Shown: positions 6,865-15,991, counted from the stretch's first letter. The stretch is 19,921 bases of DNA from an uncultured Pirellula sp. (GCA_903837255.1 CAILTZ010000410.1:1-19921), one strand, 5' to 3'. A program made the numbers and translations. The notes: generated by a model not told the origin, from the letters alone.

Positions 6865-9795
6865 TCACGGCCGAACATATTCCTGAAGCGTCAGATCTCT
6901 TTTAGGTGCTGTTTTAGGGGCTGTTTTAGGGACAGTCCCACCCCGGTAGCCGGCTGGCGTGACCACGTCGAGCGGTTGCTCGATGGCTGGCTCGATCCCC
7001 GGTTCGCTCATCGGCATGCTCATCGGTTCGATGAACTCTTGCACCGAGCCATCGGGCGCACAGGGTGGGCAGTAAGCTCCTTGGCCTGAGAAACCGTAGA
7101 TGTCTGAGGTGATCGGACCTGGATCGATCCAGATATTCTCTGCATCGACTCGAATCGTGCCGAGGTCTTGGTCCAGGTTTCGTCGTTGGGCTTCGTAAAA
7201 GACCCACACGCCCAAGAATGTATTCTGCGCATTGAGCAGGTCTTGGAGAGCCGAGATGCTATCGCGTGCGGCTGTCGGACCGGAGGCTTGGTTCAAGCTC
7301 TCTCGAATTTGCCGCAGATCTTCGTTGATCGTAATCTGCTGGGCGGCGATCCGAACCGCATACCGCTGCAACTCAAAGTTGTATTGATTGTAGCGAATGT
7401 TTCGCAATTGCGATCTTAGGGTTTGCCAGATACCGTCTTCGAATCGGTAGTAGTTTCGTTTGGCTTGCTGGTACTCGATGAGGACTTGGCGGTACTGGTT
7501 GCGTTCGTTCATCCGAGTCAGTGCCGTGTCCCATTGGAACCCGGCCCGCAGGCGTCCTGTTTGCCCACGCAGAGACAATGGATTGTCATTGATGTTCTGC
7601 ATATCGCCGCTGAAGACCAAGTCCAGGGAGCTCTCCAGGTTGTCGGCAACGACCTCGATGGATCGCCAGGAGTCGACCAGCTGGGCACGAGCGTTCATCC
7701 AGTCGAGTCGTTGCTGCTGGGCGATTTGAACCGCCTCCTCAGCTTGCAAGTCGACTTCGGGCAAGTTGACGCTCTCGACCCGAGCTCGGGCTTGGAGGAC
7801 TTGCAAGGCCAACACGTCTTCGGCAAACTCGGCCAGAAGCGATTGGCTTGGCAAGATCACCTCGTCTCGCAGACTCTTGAACTGCTCTTTGCCATCGGCA
7901 CCGGTGCTCGACAGAGCCTTCTTGGTATCCGCATCAAGTTTCTCGATCCTCTTGGCCCGGGCTTGAAAGCGTTTCTCAAGAACGTCGACATCCTTGGACA
8001 GTTTGTCGGTGAGCGTCTCGAGTTCCGTAGGATCGATCAAGGCAGCATCGAGAGTTTCGATTGGAAGCAGGTTGCAAATTTCCGATCGTTCCTGGTCGTA
8101 GATCTTTCTCAATCGCTTGAGCTCTGCGATGCGCTGAGGGAGGACCTGCTTGAGTTTTTCGATATCCTCGCGAACCTGAGGAAAGTTTTTGGAAAGAAGC
8201 GTCTTGCGGACATCTTCGATCGTTTCGATCCCGCGACCGATACGCTCGATCGCCTGGTTGGTTTCCTGGCCACGGGTGAGCGAACGCTCCTTCTTGCCCG
8301 TCGCAGGGTCAGTCTGTACGGGGCTCTGTTCGAGAAGCCTGGTGTTCTCGTCCCCGATTTCATTTCGAAGATCGGCAACCTTGTTGCGACGATCCTTTAG
8401 CTCGCCGCTGATCAAATTGAATTGATCGAGAGTCGGATCTTTGATCTCGATGCACACATAAGGAGGCAGGCCCAGGGTACCCTTGAAGTTGTCGAGGGTT
8501 TGCTCGTAGTTAAATTTCTGCTGCAGCAAACTGGCCTGTGCGGAGATCAACGCCTGGCGGGCTTGGGCCACCTGCAACTGCTGACCGGGAATCGTATCCT
8601 GAGTGGCCGGAATAATCGTCAGCTGCTCGCGAAGGGTGTCTTCGAAGCGAGACAGGTTATCACGAAGCCGAGCAACGTTTTCCTCCGCGTTTCGGATCTG
8701 AAGTTGGTTTTGGACGAGTCCCAAAAAGCCGCCGACTTGGGGGACCGCTCCGCCACCGCCAAAGCCAGCCCCGCCAGCGTTGTTTTGAACATTGCCAACC
8801 GTACCAAATCCACCCCCAAGACCCGTAAAGCCCTGCAAGCCCGCTCCACCGAAAAGGCCCCCGCGTCGAGTCGGCCCAGGTTCGGCTTGCCGACCCACCG
8901 TGACGGTCGTGTAAAAGCCCGTGCGGTATCGCTCAAAGGCACGTACGTTGTACAAGAGTGTTCGCTCGGCAAGTGTCAGCCGCTCCATGATCACATCGCG
9001 GCCACCTCCCCGCAAAAGCGGCTGTATAAAGCTAAAGTCGATCAGCGAATTGGCGGACTGGGTGTTTGGACCAGCCAATTGCCAAGTCAGCGTGTTGGCA
9101 AACCCGACGATCAAATCCCCTCCAGTGGTAAACTGACGACGCAGCGCCAGGCCACGAGGACCGCGAGAGAATAAGCTGTTGGATATCGTCGAGCTAGAGT
9201 TCCCACCGGCCCCCCGACGCAGCGCCCCGTCGGACGTGTAGATCGAGCCATAGCCAGCAAAGAGCTGATTGCTCAGCAAGAACCTTTCGGTGCTAACGTC
9301 CAATGCCGACAGATAAAGTGTTTCGATTTCTGACTGGTAGGTCGTGTTATGGAGAGTAGCTACCCGAACGGCCGTGTCGGCATCGAGGACCAGCACCCCA
9401 CGTTCATCCAACGGCAAGTACTGCCACCAAACAGGATTCTCAGCCGTATTGGTCCGGCCATTGACATCCCACAATGGGTAATGCTTCTTGCCGTTGACGA
9501 TCCGCATGTACTGCTGCGATACCTGATCGTCCTCAGGCATCGGAGGACGGTCCGGGTTGAACGGATCGAACATCCGCGAAGCCCGACTCATCTGCACGTC
9601 GGGAATCGCCGGCATGGCCGCATCGCATACCTTTTCGTCGATCAAATTCCGGACTTCCTCATCCGCCTTGGTCCGATAGTGGGCCCGATTGCAACCCGTT
9701 AGGGACATCGGGATCCATGGAACCACCAAAGCCGAAATGCAAGCATTGCGGATCAGGGATTTGAGCCGTTCTCGGTTGCTTCGTGCGCCGCGCAT
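6865..9795 (-). CDS. Large TolC-family outer membrane efflux lipoprotein
   Basis: TolC/OEP proteins form the trimeric outer-membrane and periplasmic duct of tripartite efflux or type I secretion systems. This 976-residue protein has an N-terminal signal with a lipobox LTGC at 32-35, so lipidation at Cys35 is expected. Features typical of the family are the paired long alpha-helical halves with beta segments (GGDLIVGFANTLTWQL; LRGQTGRLRAGFQWD), AQQQRLDWMNARAQLVDSWR in the second half, and the closing NAQNTFLGVWVFYEAQRRNL-x-DLGT helix. At 976 residues it is about twice the usual size. Extra parts are a Gly/Phe/Gln-rich stretch between the first helices and a long Lys/Glu/Arg-rich coiled-coil region near 440-680. 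The C-terminus carries TAPK repeats. No pump or membrane-fusion partner is in the window, so the cargo is unknown. Confidence 0.88.
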   Translation of the reverse strand: MRGARSNRERLKSLIRNACISALVVPWIPMSLTGCNRAHYRTKADEEVRNLIDEKVCDAAMPAIPDVQMSRASRMFDPFNPDRPPMPEDDQVSQQYMRIVNGKKHYPLWDVNGRTNTAENPVWWQYLPLDERGVLVLDADTAVRVATLHNTTYQSEIETLYLSALDVSTERFLLSNQLFAGYGSIYTSDGALRRGAGGNSSSTISNSLFSRGPRGLALRRQFTTGGDLIVGFANTLTWQLAGPNTQSANSLIDFSFIQPLLRGGGRDVIMERLTLAERTLLYNVRAFERYRTGFYTTVTVGRQAEPGPTRRGGLFGGAGLQGFTGLGGGFGTVGNVQNNAGGAGFGGGGAVPQVGGFLGLVQNQLQIRNAEENVARLRDNLSRFEDTLREQLTIIPATQDTIPGQQLQVAQARQALISAQASLLQQKFNYEQTLDNFKGTLGLPPYVCIEIKDPTLDQFNLISGELKDRRNKVADLRNEIGDENTRLLEQSPVQTDPATGKKERSLTRGQETNQAIERIGRGIETIEDVRKTLLSKNFPQVREDIEKLKQVLPQRIAELKRLRKIYDQERSEICNLLPIETLDAALIDPTELETLTDKLSKDVDVLEKRFQARAKRIEKLDADTKKALSSTGADGKEQFKSLRDEVILPSQSLLAEFAEDVLALQVLQARARVESVNLPEVDLQAEEAVQIAQQQRLDWMNARAQLVDSWRSIEVVADNLESSLDLVFSGDMQNINDNPLSLRGQTGRLRAGFQWDTALTRMNERNQYRQVLIEYQQAKRNYYRFEDGIWQTLRSQLRNIRYNQYNFELQRYAVRIAAQQITINEDLRQIRESLNQASGPTAARDSISALQDLLNAQNTFLGVWVFYEAQRRNLDQDLGTIRVDAENIWIDPGPITSDIYGFSGQGAYCPPCAPDGSVQEFIEPMSMPMSEPGIEPAIEQPLDVVTPAGYRGGTVPKTAPKTAPKRDLTLQEYVRP
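6901..6936 (-). repeat. Three 12-nt tandem units at the 3' end of the TolC-like gene
   Basis: On the plus strand the units begin TTTAGG at 6901, 6913 and 6925, with small differences between copies. In the gene they encode T-V-P-K, T-A-P-K, T-A-P-K close to the C-terminus, giving a short Lys/Pro-rich tail. Confidence 0.75.
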
Positions 9796-10022
9796 TGGAT
9801 ACCTATCAGTTCGAGGGATTAACTCCTTCGTGTGATCGACTGCCGACAGGGTTGCGGATAAGGCGGACTGTGCGGATTTGGTAAAATCTTCCGATTGGAT
9901 CGACTTTTTAGACGAAGGTGTTTTTTGCTATCGATACGCTAGGAGTGTCGTTAGAATTAAAACCCTAAATCGAATCGCTTTTTCGTCCCCCCGTTTCCCA
10001 AGCCAACCAACTCCGGATCGAC
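9796..10022. other. Divergent intergenic region TolC-like / PSCyt1 gene
   Basis: These 227 nt should contain promoters for both divergent units. The right half (about 9880-9970) is visibly more AT-rich than the surrounding genes, with several T- and A-runs. I cannot assign a reliable -35/-10 pair. On the minus strand a GAAGGAG lies about 27 nt before the TolC-like ATG, too far to act as its ribosome binding site. Confidence 0.5.
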
Positions 10023-13000
10023 ATGCAACCCAAGTTCAGAGACCCTCATGGAAGGGCTTTGGTGATCCTCGCACTGGGCCTTGCCGTTGGCTCGGCGTCG
10101 CAGGCCCAGGACACCGTCGCGTTCAACCGCGACATCAGGCCGATCCTCTCGGAGCATTGCTTTCAGTGCCACGGACCGGACGCCCAGCAGCGTCAAGGCG
10201 GCCTGCGGTTGGACCAGCACCAAGACGCGATTCTAGCCGGGGAAAGTGGCAAGCCAGCCATCGTTCCGCACAGCGCCAATCAAAGCGAAGTATGGGCCAG
10301 GATCCATAGCCAGGATCCCGACGTGCTGATGCCTCCTCCGCATACAGGCAAACCCCTGACGGCTGTCCAAGTTGAACTGCTCAGGAAATGGATCGACCAA
10401 GGGGCCGGCTATGAAGGCCACTGGGCCTTTATTCCACCGACTCGACCTGCGGTCCCACTGTCCGACAGGGCCCATCAATACCCAAACCCCATCGACCGAT
10501 TCTTGCTCGATAAGCTCCAGGCCCATGGGTTTGATTTTTCCACTCGAGCATCCAAAGAGATTCTTTTGCGGCGAGTCACGCTCGATCTGATCGGCCTGCC
10601 TCCGACCCTCGAAGAAATCGATGCATTCATTGCCGACACCTCACCGGAGGCGTACGAAAAGGTCGTCGATCGTTTGTTGGCATCGCCGCATTATGGGGAA
10701 CGGATGGCGATCGGCTGGTTGGATCTGGCCCGTTATGCCGACAGCAACGGCTTTCAGATCGACTCATCACGACAGCAATGGCCTTGGCGCGATTGGGTGA
10801 TCGATGCATTCAATCGCAACATGCCCTACGACCAGTTCACCATCGAGCAGCTCGCTGGTGATATGTTGCCCGAGGCGACCCTTTCGCAAAAAGTAGCCAG
10901 CGGCTTCAATCGCAATCACAGGCTCAATGGCGAAGGTGGCATCATCGCCGAAGAGTGGCGCGTCGAGACGGTTATCGATCGCGTCGAAACCACCGGGATG
11001 ACGTGGCTGGGCCTGACCCTCAACTGCTGCCGATGCCACGATCACAAGTACGATCCGATCTCTCAGAAAGAGTTCTATTCGCTGTTCTCCTACTTTAACA
11101 ATGTCACCGAAAGCGGGACACTTCAAGGCGAATCTCGCAATACCGAGCCGGTGATCCCAGTTCCCACCCCTGGGCAGCAGCGCGAGTTGATCGACTACGA
11201 AACTCAAATCCAAAAACACCAGGAGGCCCTCGCACAGGCCGAAGCCAACATCGCCCAGTGGATCGAACCCTGGGAGGAGGAATTCAAAAAAACCATCGCA
11301 ACGAGCCAGCCGACCTGGAACACCCTGAATCCAACAAGCGTCAAGGCTCGAAGCCAAGCGATCCTAACCAAACAACCCGACGGGACCTACTTAGCCAGTG
11401 GCCAGAACCCTACGCACGACGTCTACGAGATCCGCTCGAATGTCTCGGCAGGTCCGCTGACCGGAGTGTTGCTAGAGTGTTTTCCCGACCCGAGCCTGCC
11501 TGAGCAAAGCCTCGGTCGTTACCCCAACGGAAATTTTGTCCTGACTCGTTTGGAGGCTCTCATCGAACCTCCCGGAAATGCCCCGGCGATCACTGCCAAG
11601 ATCACCGAGGCGCAGGCCGATTACTCGCAGGCGAATTGGGATATCACCAATACTGTCCGAGGAGATAGCGGCCGGGGCTGGGCGGTCGATGGGCCGACGC
11701 GCAAAGAAATCTGCCGCGCGATGTTCCTTTTCGAGCAACCGATCGAGGTCCCCGAGAACTCGACAATCACCCTTCGATTGGTCCAGGAAACCCTCGGCCA
11801 GCACAACATCGGTCGGTTCCGACTCGCGACCACCTCACTGCCCAAAGGAACCGTTGCCATCGGTGGTGTCCAAATCCCCGAATCGATCAAGAACATCGTT
11901 GCTCTTGAAAAATCACAGCGAACCGACGAGCATCGCAAGGAGCTCCAAGCCTACTATCGCAAGGGTGCCGACGGACCGATCCAGCAAGCCATACGCAAGC
12001 TCGAGGAGAGCAAGAAGAAACTCACCGACTTCAAAGCCTCTTGGCCGACAGTCATGGTCATGCAGGAGATGCCCAAGCCCCGCGAGGCGTTTGTTCTGAT
12101 CCGTGGCGAATACGACAAACGCGGCGAGCGCGTCGAAGCCCGACTGCCGAAAGTTTTGCCCGCGATGCAACCCGGGCTTGCCAACGACCGACTTGGACTC
12201 GCCCGCTGGATCGCCAGCAGCCAGAACCCTCTGACGGCTCGCGTGTGGGTCAACCGCACATGGGAAAAGTTTATGGGCAACGGGTTGGTCAAGACCACCG
12301 AAAACTTTGGCTCCCAAGCCGACTGGCCAAGCCATCCGGAGATGCTCGATTGGCTGGCCGTCGAGTGGATGGAGCCGACGGTCATCCACCAAGTCGCCGG
12401 CCAAGCGATCCATCCTTGGGATATGAAAGGTCTTCAAAAGCTCATTGTCCTGAGCCAGGCTTATCAGCAATCGACCAGCCTGGTGGGCAAAGACAAGCTC
12501 ATAGACCTCGACCCGGAGAATCGATGGCTGGGCCGAGGTCCACGCTTTAGGCTCTCGGGTGAGGTTTTGCGAGACCAAGCCTTGCAAGCCGGTGGACTGC
12601 TCACAAAGCAAATCGGCGGACCGAGCGTCAAGCCTTACATGCCCGAAGGCGTTTGGGATGAAACGAGCGTCTATGGGGATCTTCGCAACTACAAACACGA
12701 CATCGACGAACGGTTGTACCGACGGAGTCTGTATACCGTGTGGAAGCGGACAGCCGCACCGCCGTCAATGCTCTTGTTCGATGCACCAAATCGAGAGATC
12801 TGCATCGTCAAACGCTCGAGGACCAACACGCCGCTCCAAGCCTTGTCGATGCTCAACGAGGTAACCTATGTCGAGTCTGCCAGAAAACTCGGCGAACGAA
12901 TGATGCTCAGCCCAGCGGCGAGTCTAACCGAGAAACTCCGGATCGGATTCCGGTTGGTCACCGGTCGGACCCCGACTGCCGACGAGCTAGCGATCTTGGA

Positions 13001-13172
13001 AGAAAGCTGGCACGAAGACCGCCAATACTATGCAGCCAATGCTGAGCAAGCAGAGCAACTGCTCAAGATAGGCGAATCGAAATCGCCAGTCGAATCCGTA
13101 GCGGATTTGGCTGCGTTTACACTTGCTGGGAACGTGCTGCTGAATTTAGACGAAGTCATTACTCGCGAGTGA
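10023..13172 (+). CDS. Planctomycete cytochrome-type protein, PSCyt1-DUF1549-DUF1553
   Basis: This is a 1049-residue secreted protein of a family greatly expanded in planctomycetes; its biochemical function is not established. It has a signal peptide (about 1-29, cleavage near SQAQ-D), then a PSCyt1 domain with a c-type heme motif Cys46-x-x-Cys49-His50 within FNRDIRPILSEHCFQCHGPD. DUF1549 (about 155-365) contains a second CxxCH, Cys335/Cys338/His339 (CCRCHDHKYDP). A variable middle part includes a charged helical stretch near 390-430. DUF1553 (about 720-1005) has the characteristic NPLTARVWVNR, NFGSQADWPSHPEMLDWLA, RTNTPLQAL and terminal VLLNLDEVITRE segments. A short insertion (PTVIHQVAGQAIHP) sits inside DUF1553, where the family usually goes from the WLA segment directly to the next helix. 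The DUF1501 gene follows after 13 nt, the usual pairing. A role in polymer breakdown is a guess from genomic context. Confidence 0.93.
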   Translation: MQPKFRDPHGRALVILALGLAVGSASQAQDTVAFNRDIRPILSEHCFQCHGPDAQQRQGGLRLDQHQDAILAGESGKPAIVPHSANQSEVWARIHSQDPDVLMPPPHTGKPLTAVQVELLRKWIDQGAGYEGHWAFIPPTRPAVPLSDRAHQYPNPIDRFLLDKLQAHGFDFSTRASKEILLRRVTLDLIGLPPTLEEIDAFIADTSPEAYEKVVDRLLASPHYGERMAIGWLDLARYADSNGFQIDSSRQQWPWRDWVIDAFNRNMPYDQFTIEQLAGDMLPEATLSQKVASGFNRNHRLNGEGGIIAEEWRVETVIDRVETTGMTWLGLTLNCCRCHDHKYDPISQKEFYSLFSYFNNVTESGTLQGESRNTEPVIPVPTPGQQRELIDYETQIQKHQEALAQAEANIAQWIEPWEEEFKKTIATSQPTWNTLNPTSVKARSQAILTKQPDGTYLASGQNPTHDVYEIRSNVSAGPLTGVLLECFPDPSLPEQSLGRYPNGNFVLTRLEALIEPPGNAPAITAKITEAQADYSQANWDITNTVRGDSGRGWAVDGPTRKEICRAMFLFEQPIEVPENSTITLRLVQETLGQHNIGRFRLATTSLPKGTVAIGGVQIPESIKNIVALEKSQRTDEHRKELQAYYRKGADGPIQQAIRKLEESKKKLTDFKASWPTVMVMQEMPKPREAFVLIRGEYDKRGERVEARLPKVLPAMQPGLANDRLGLARWIASSQNPLTARVWVNRTWEKFMGNGLVKTTENFGSQADWPSHPEMLDWLAVEWMEPTVIHQVAGQAIHPWDMKGLQKLIVLSQAYQQSTSLVGKDKLIDLDPENRWLGRGPRFRLSGEVLRDQALQAGGLLTKQIGGPSVKPYMPEGVWDETSVYGDLRNYKHDIDERLYRRSLYTVWKRTAAPPSMLLFDAPNREICIVKRSRTNTPLQALSMLNEVTYVESARKLGERMMLSPAASLTEKLRIGFRLVTGRTPTADELAILEESWHEDRQYYAANAEQAEQLLKIGESKSPVESVADLAAFTLAGNVLLNLDEVITRE

Positions 13173-13185
13173 AAAGAATCATCCC
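13173..13185 (+). promoter_or_regulatory. Purine-rich leader directly before the DUF1501 start
   Basis: AAAGAATCATCCC fills the 13-nt gap between the PSCyt1-gene TGA and the DUF1501 ATG. It is identical to the sequence before trxB. It may serve in place of a Shine-Dalgarno sequence. Confidence 0.35.
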
Positions 13186-14610
13186 ATGCAAATCAATCGC
13201 CAAGCTTTTTTGAGAAGTTCTGCGGGAAGTCTTTGGCTCTCGGCAATGATGTCCCTAGGTCGCAGCGAAGAGCGTTCCGGGGACCCGCAAGCTGCGGCCA
13301 GCGGTGGGATTCATCACCAGGCCAAGGCCAAGCGGATCATCTATCTGTTCCAATCCGGGGCTCCTTCGCAGATGGATTTGTTCGATCCCAAGCCGGCCTT
13401 GGATAATCGACGCGGCGAAGATTTGCCAGAGTCGATTCGCCAAGGCCAACGGCTTACGACCATGACCTCGGGGCAGAGCAAGTTTCCAGTCGCGCCATCG
13501 ATGTTCAAGTTCTCTCAGCACGGCAAATGCGGGATGTGGTTCAGCGAACTCATGCCCCATATGTCGAGCCTTGCAGATGATTGGTGCCAGATTCGCTCGA
13601 TGCATACCGAAGCGATCAATCACGATCCGGCGATCACGTTTTGTCAGACAGGCTCGCAGCTTGCAGGCCGTCCGAGCATCGGCTCGTGGATCAGCTATGG
13701 GCTCGGCAGCCAGAACAAGGACTTGCCGGCTTACGTGGTGTTGACCTCTTTTGGCACTGGGCGTCCCGACGATCAGCCTCTGTACGATCGTTTGTGGGGA
13801 GCGGGCTTTTTGCCTTCGCAGCATCAGGGGGTCAAGTTCCGAAACAAAGGGGACGCTGTTTTGTATTTGTCCAATCCTCCTGGGATGGACGCCCAGCGTC
13901 GGCGAAAGACACTCGATCGACTCGACAAGCTCAACCGTCAGCACTACGACGATCTGGGCGATCCAGAGATACAGACTCGAATCAGCCAATACGAAATGGC
14001 CTTTCGCATGCAAAGCAGCGTGCCGGATCTATTGAATGTTGCCGACGAACCGGCGCATGTATTGGACAAATATGGGCCGGATGTTAAGCGCCCAGGATCC
14101 TATGCAGCCAATTGCCTCCTGGCCCGTCGATTGGCCGAGCGCGATGTTCGGTTCATTCAGCTTTTCCATATGGGCTGGGACCACCACGGCGGACTGCCCA
14201 ACGCGATCAAACTCCAGTGCCGAGATACCGACCAGCCGACCAGAGCGCTGATCGACGACCTCAAGCAGCGAGGGCTCTTCGACGATACACTCATCGTTTG
14301 GGGAGGTGAGTTCGGTAGAACCGTTTATTCGCAGGGAGCGTTGTCGGCCGACAACTACGGTCGAGACCACCACCCCCGATGCTTTACCACCCTGGTTACC
14401 GGTGCCGGGGTGCGAGGTGGCCATGTGATCGGTCAGACCGACGAATACTGCTACAATATCACCCAAGACCCCGTGCATGTACACGATTTGAATGCCTCGA
14501 TCCTGCATTTGCTCGGGATCGATCACAGCCGCTTGACGTATCGCTTCCAAGGCCGCGATTTTCGTTTGACCGATATCCACGGCAACCTGGTCAAGTCGAT
14601 GTTGTCATAA
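13186..14610 (+). CDS. DUF1501 family protein (alkaline-phosphatase-like fold)
   Basis: The 474-residue product belongs to the DUF1501 family, related to the alkaline phosphatase/sulfatase superfamily and of unknown activity. Key segments are GAPSQMDLFDPKP at 58-70, HMGWDHHGG from His328 with Asp332/His333/His334, WGGEFGRT at 372-379 and GRDHH at 392-396, followed by ARG-type glycine segments and the closing GRDFRLTDIHG. The His/Asp clusters are plausible metal ligands by analogy with the superfamily. The N-terminus (NRQAFLRSSAGSLWLSAM) resembles the Tat signal common in this family but has only one of the twin arginines. It is translated 13 nt after the PSCyt1-DUF1549-DUF1553 gene, its usual partner, so the two are probably co-transcribed. 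The last four codons (ATG TTG TCA TAA) are the first unit of a downstream tandem repeat. Confidence 0.93.
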   Translation: MQINRQAFLRSSAGSLWLSAMMSLGRSEERSGDPQAAASGGIHHQAKAKRIIYLFQSGAPSQMDLFDPKPALDNRRGEDLPESIRQGQRLTTMTSGQSKFPVAPSMFKFSQHGKCGMWFSELMPHMSSLADDWCQIRSMHTEAINHDPAITFCQTGSQLAGRPSIGSWISYGLGSQNKDLPAYVVLTSFGTGRPDDQPLYDRLWGAGFLPSQHQGVKFRNKGDAVLYLSNPPGMDAQRRRKTLDRLDKLNRQHYDDLGDPEIQTRISQYEMAFRMQSSVPDLLNVADEPAHVLDKYGPDVKRPGSYAANCLLARRLAERDVRFIQLFHMGWDHHGGLPNAIKLQCRDTDQPTRALIDDLKQRGLFDDTLIVWGGEFGRTVYSQGALSADNYGRDHHPRCFTTLVTGAGVRGGHVIGQTDEYCYNITQDPVHVHDLNASILHLLGIDHSRLTYRFQGRDFRLTDIHGNLVKSMLS

Positions 14611-14638
14611 TGATGTTGTCATAAAAATGTTGTCATAA
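14599..14638 (+). repeat. Three copies of ATGTTGTCATAA with a 14-nt period
   Basis: Perfect 12-nt copies lie at 14599-14610, 14613-14624 and 14627-14638, with 2-nt spacers. The first copy is the end of the DUF1501 gene (M-L-S-stop). Because the period is 14, the three copies place a TAA in all three forward frames. The repeat sits in the 75-nt gap before the amidohydrolase. Confidence 0.9.
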
Positions 14639-14673
14639 TGGATGCTTGTTGCTGATTCCCTCCTCCCGAAATC

Positions 14674-14677
14674 GGAG
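14674..14677 (+). promoter_or_regulatory. Shine-Dalgarno GGAG of the amidohydrolase
   Basis: GGAG lies 8 nt before the ATG at 14686. It is one of the few convincing ribosome binding sites in the window and fixes this start. Confidence 0.6.
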
Positions 14678-14685
14678 CAATTGCC

Positions 14686-15982
14686 ATGAAACTCGGACAA
14701 GGCACCTTGGTCATCACCAATGGCCAGATCGTTGATGGAACAGGAAGACCAGCGGTGCGCGATGGCTCGCTGCTTGTCCAAGATGGCATGATTGCGTATG
14801 TGGGCCCTGCGGCTCAAATGCCAGGGGTTGCTCCAGGAACTCCCAGCATCGATGCCAAGGGAGGAACCATCCTGCCCGGGTTGGTCGAAGCCCACTTTCA
14901 TGCAACCTATTTCAACATCGCCGCACTCGAGGACTTGGACATCAAGTATCCGGTCGAATACGTGTCGATGCTCGCGAGCGTCAACGCAAGGCTAGCCCTC
15001 GAGTGCGGCTATACGTCGGCTAGGTCTGGCGGGGTGTCTGTTCAATATCGATGTGTGGCTCAAGCGAGCGATCGAGGAAGACCTCATGCCTGGGCCGAGG
15101 CTCGCTGCAAGCGGTCGCGAGATCTGTTCGGCAGGAGGGCTCATGGACTGGAACCCCGAGTTCCGAAAGATCGGCATGGAGGGCTTGGTCTTTATCATCA
15201 ACGGAGTCGAAGATGCCCGCAAAGCGGTCCGAGCGCTGGTCAAAGATGGGATCGAGTGGGTCAAAACCTATCCGACCGGCGATGCAGCCTCGCCCGATGC
15301 CAACGATCACCATACCCTGTGCATGACCTTTGAAGAAATGCACGCCGTGGTCGCAACAGCTCACAACCACAAACTCAAGGTCACAGGCCACTGCCGAGCC
15401 ACCGAGGGGATCAAGAACGCGCTTCGTGCAGGTTACGACTGCATCGAGCATGGAACCTTCATGGACAACGAAGCTCTCGATTTGATGCTCGAGCGCGATG
15501 TTCCTTGCGTTCCTGCCCTTTACTTTGAAAAAGCCAGCGTCGAGCTCGGGCCTCAGTTCGGATTGCCCCAAAGTGTGATCGATGGCCACCAAGAGACACT
15601 CGACGGCGGCATGGAAAGCTCGCTGAGGATCCTGCGAGCCGGCGGACGGCTCGGCATGGGAGGCGATTACGGCTTTGGCTGGAATCCTCACGGAGACTAC
15701 GCCCGCGAACTGACCTTCTTTGTCCGAGAGGTCGGCTTTACCCCCCTGGAAGTCATCCTGTGCGCGACGAAAACCGGATCCGAAATCATGGGCCGAGACA
15801 AAGAGTTCGGGACCTTGGAAGTCGGCAAACTAGCCGATGTGCTAATCGTCGATGGCGATGTGTTGGAACGGATCGAACTGCTCGAAGACCGCTCAAAGTT
15901 CATCGCGGTTCTGCAAGCCGGGGTGATCAAGGCCGGGCAACTGGCCAAGCCTATTCCGACGATCATCAAGCGAGAGAAATAA
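14686..15982 (+). pseudogene. Metal-dependent amidohydrolase, split by a one-base frameshift
   Basis: Amidohydrolase-superfamily enzymes hydrolyse C-N or related bonds using one or two metals in a TIM barrel. The first frame (14686 on) has the N-terminal beta-sandwich (ITNGQIVDGTG, GTILPGLVEAHFHA) with the metal pair His70-x-His72. The second frame, readable from 15035 to 15982, carries the probable bridging Lys in WVKTYPTG, the His of TGHCRA, the His of CIEHGTF, the Asp of GMGGDYGFGW and the closing GTLEVGKLADVLIVDGD sandwich strand. The frames join at GGGG 15031-15034. Removing one G reads SGG-CLFNIDVWLKRAIEEDL and yields about 431 residues, a normal family length. As written, the first frame runs out of the fold after about 116 residues. 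This resembles the prolidase/imidazolonepropionase-like branch; the substrate is unknown. The alpha/beta hydrolase follows 9 nt later. Confidence 0.85.
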
Positions 15983-15991
15983 GAAAGCAGC

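Noticed and set aside
6901..6936. Short tandem repeat as a possible CRISPR or regulatory array
   Set aside because: The units are 12 nt, contiguous and in frame, encoding TAPK-type repeats at a protein C-terminus.
7423..9174. Two long plus-strand open frames (325 and 250 codons) opposite the TolC-like gene
   Set aside because: They lie wholly inside the well-supported 976-residue gene on the other strand, have no recognisable motif, and follow from its codon bias.
11913..12698. A 261-codon minus-strand open frame
   Set aside because: It is antisense to the PSCyt1-DUF1549-DUF1553 gene and has no domain-like pattern.
13255..14013. A 252-codon minus-strand open frame
   Set aside because: It is antisense to the DUF1501 gene and looks like a coding shadow.
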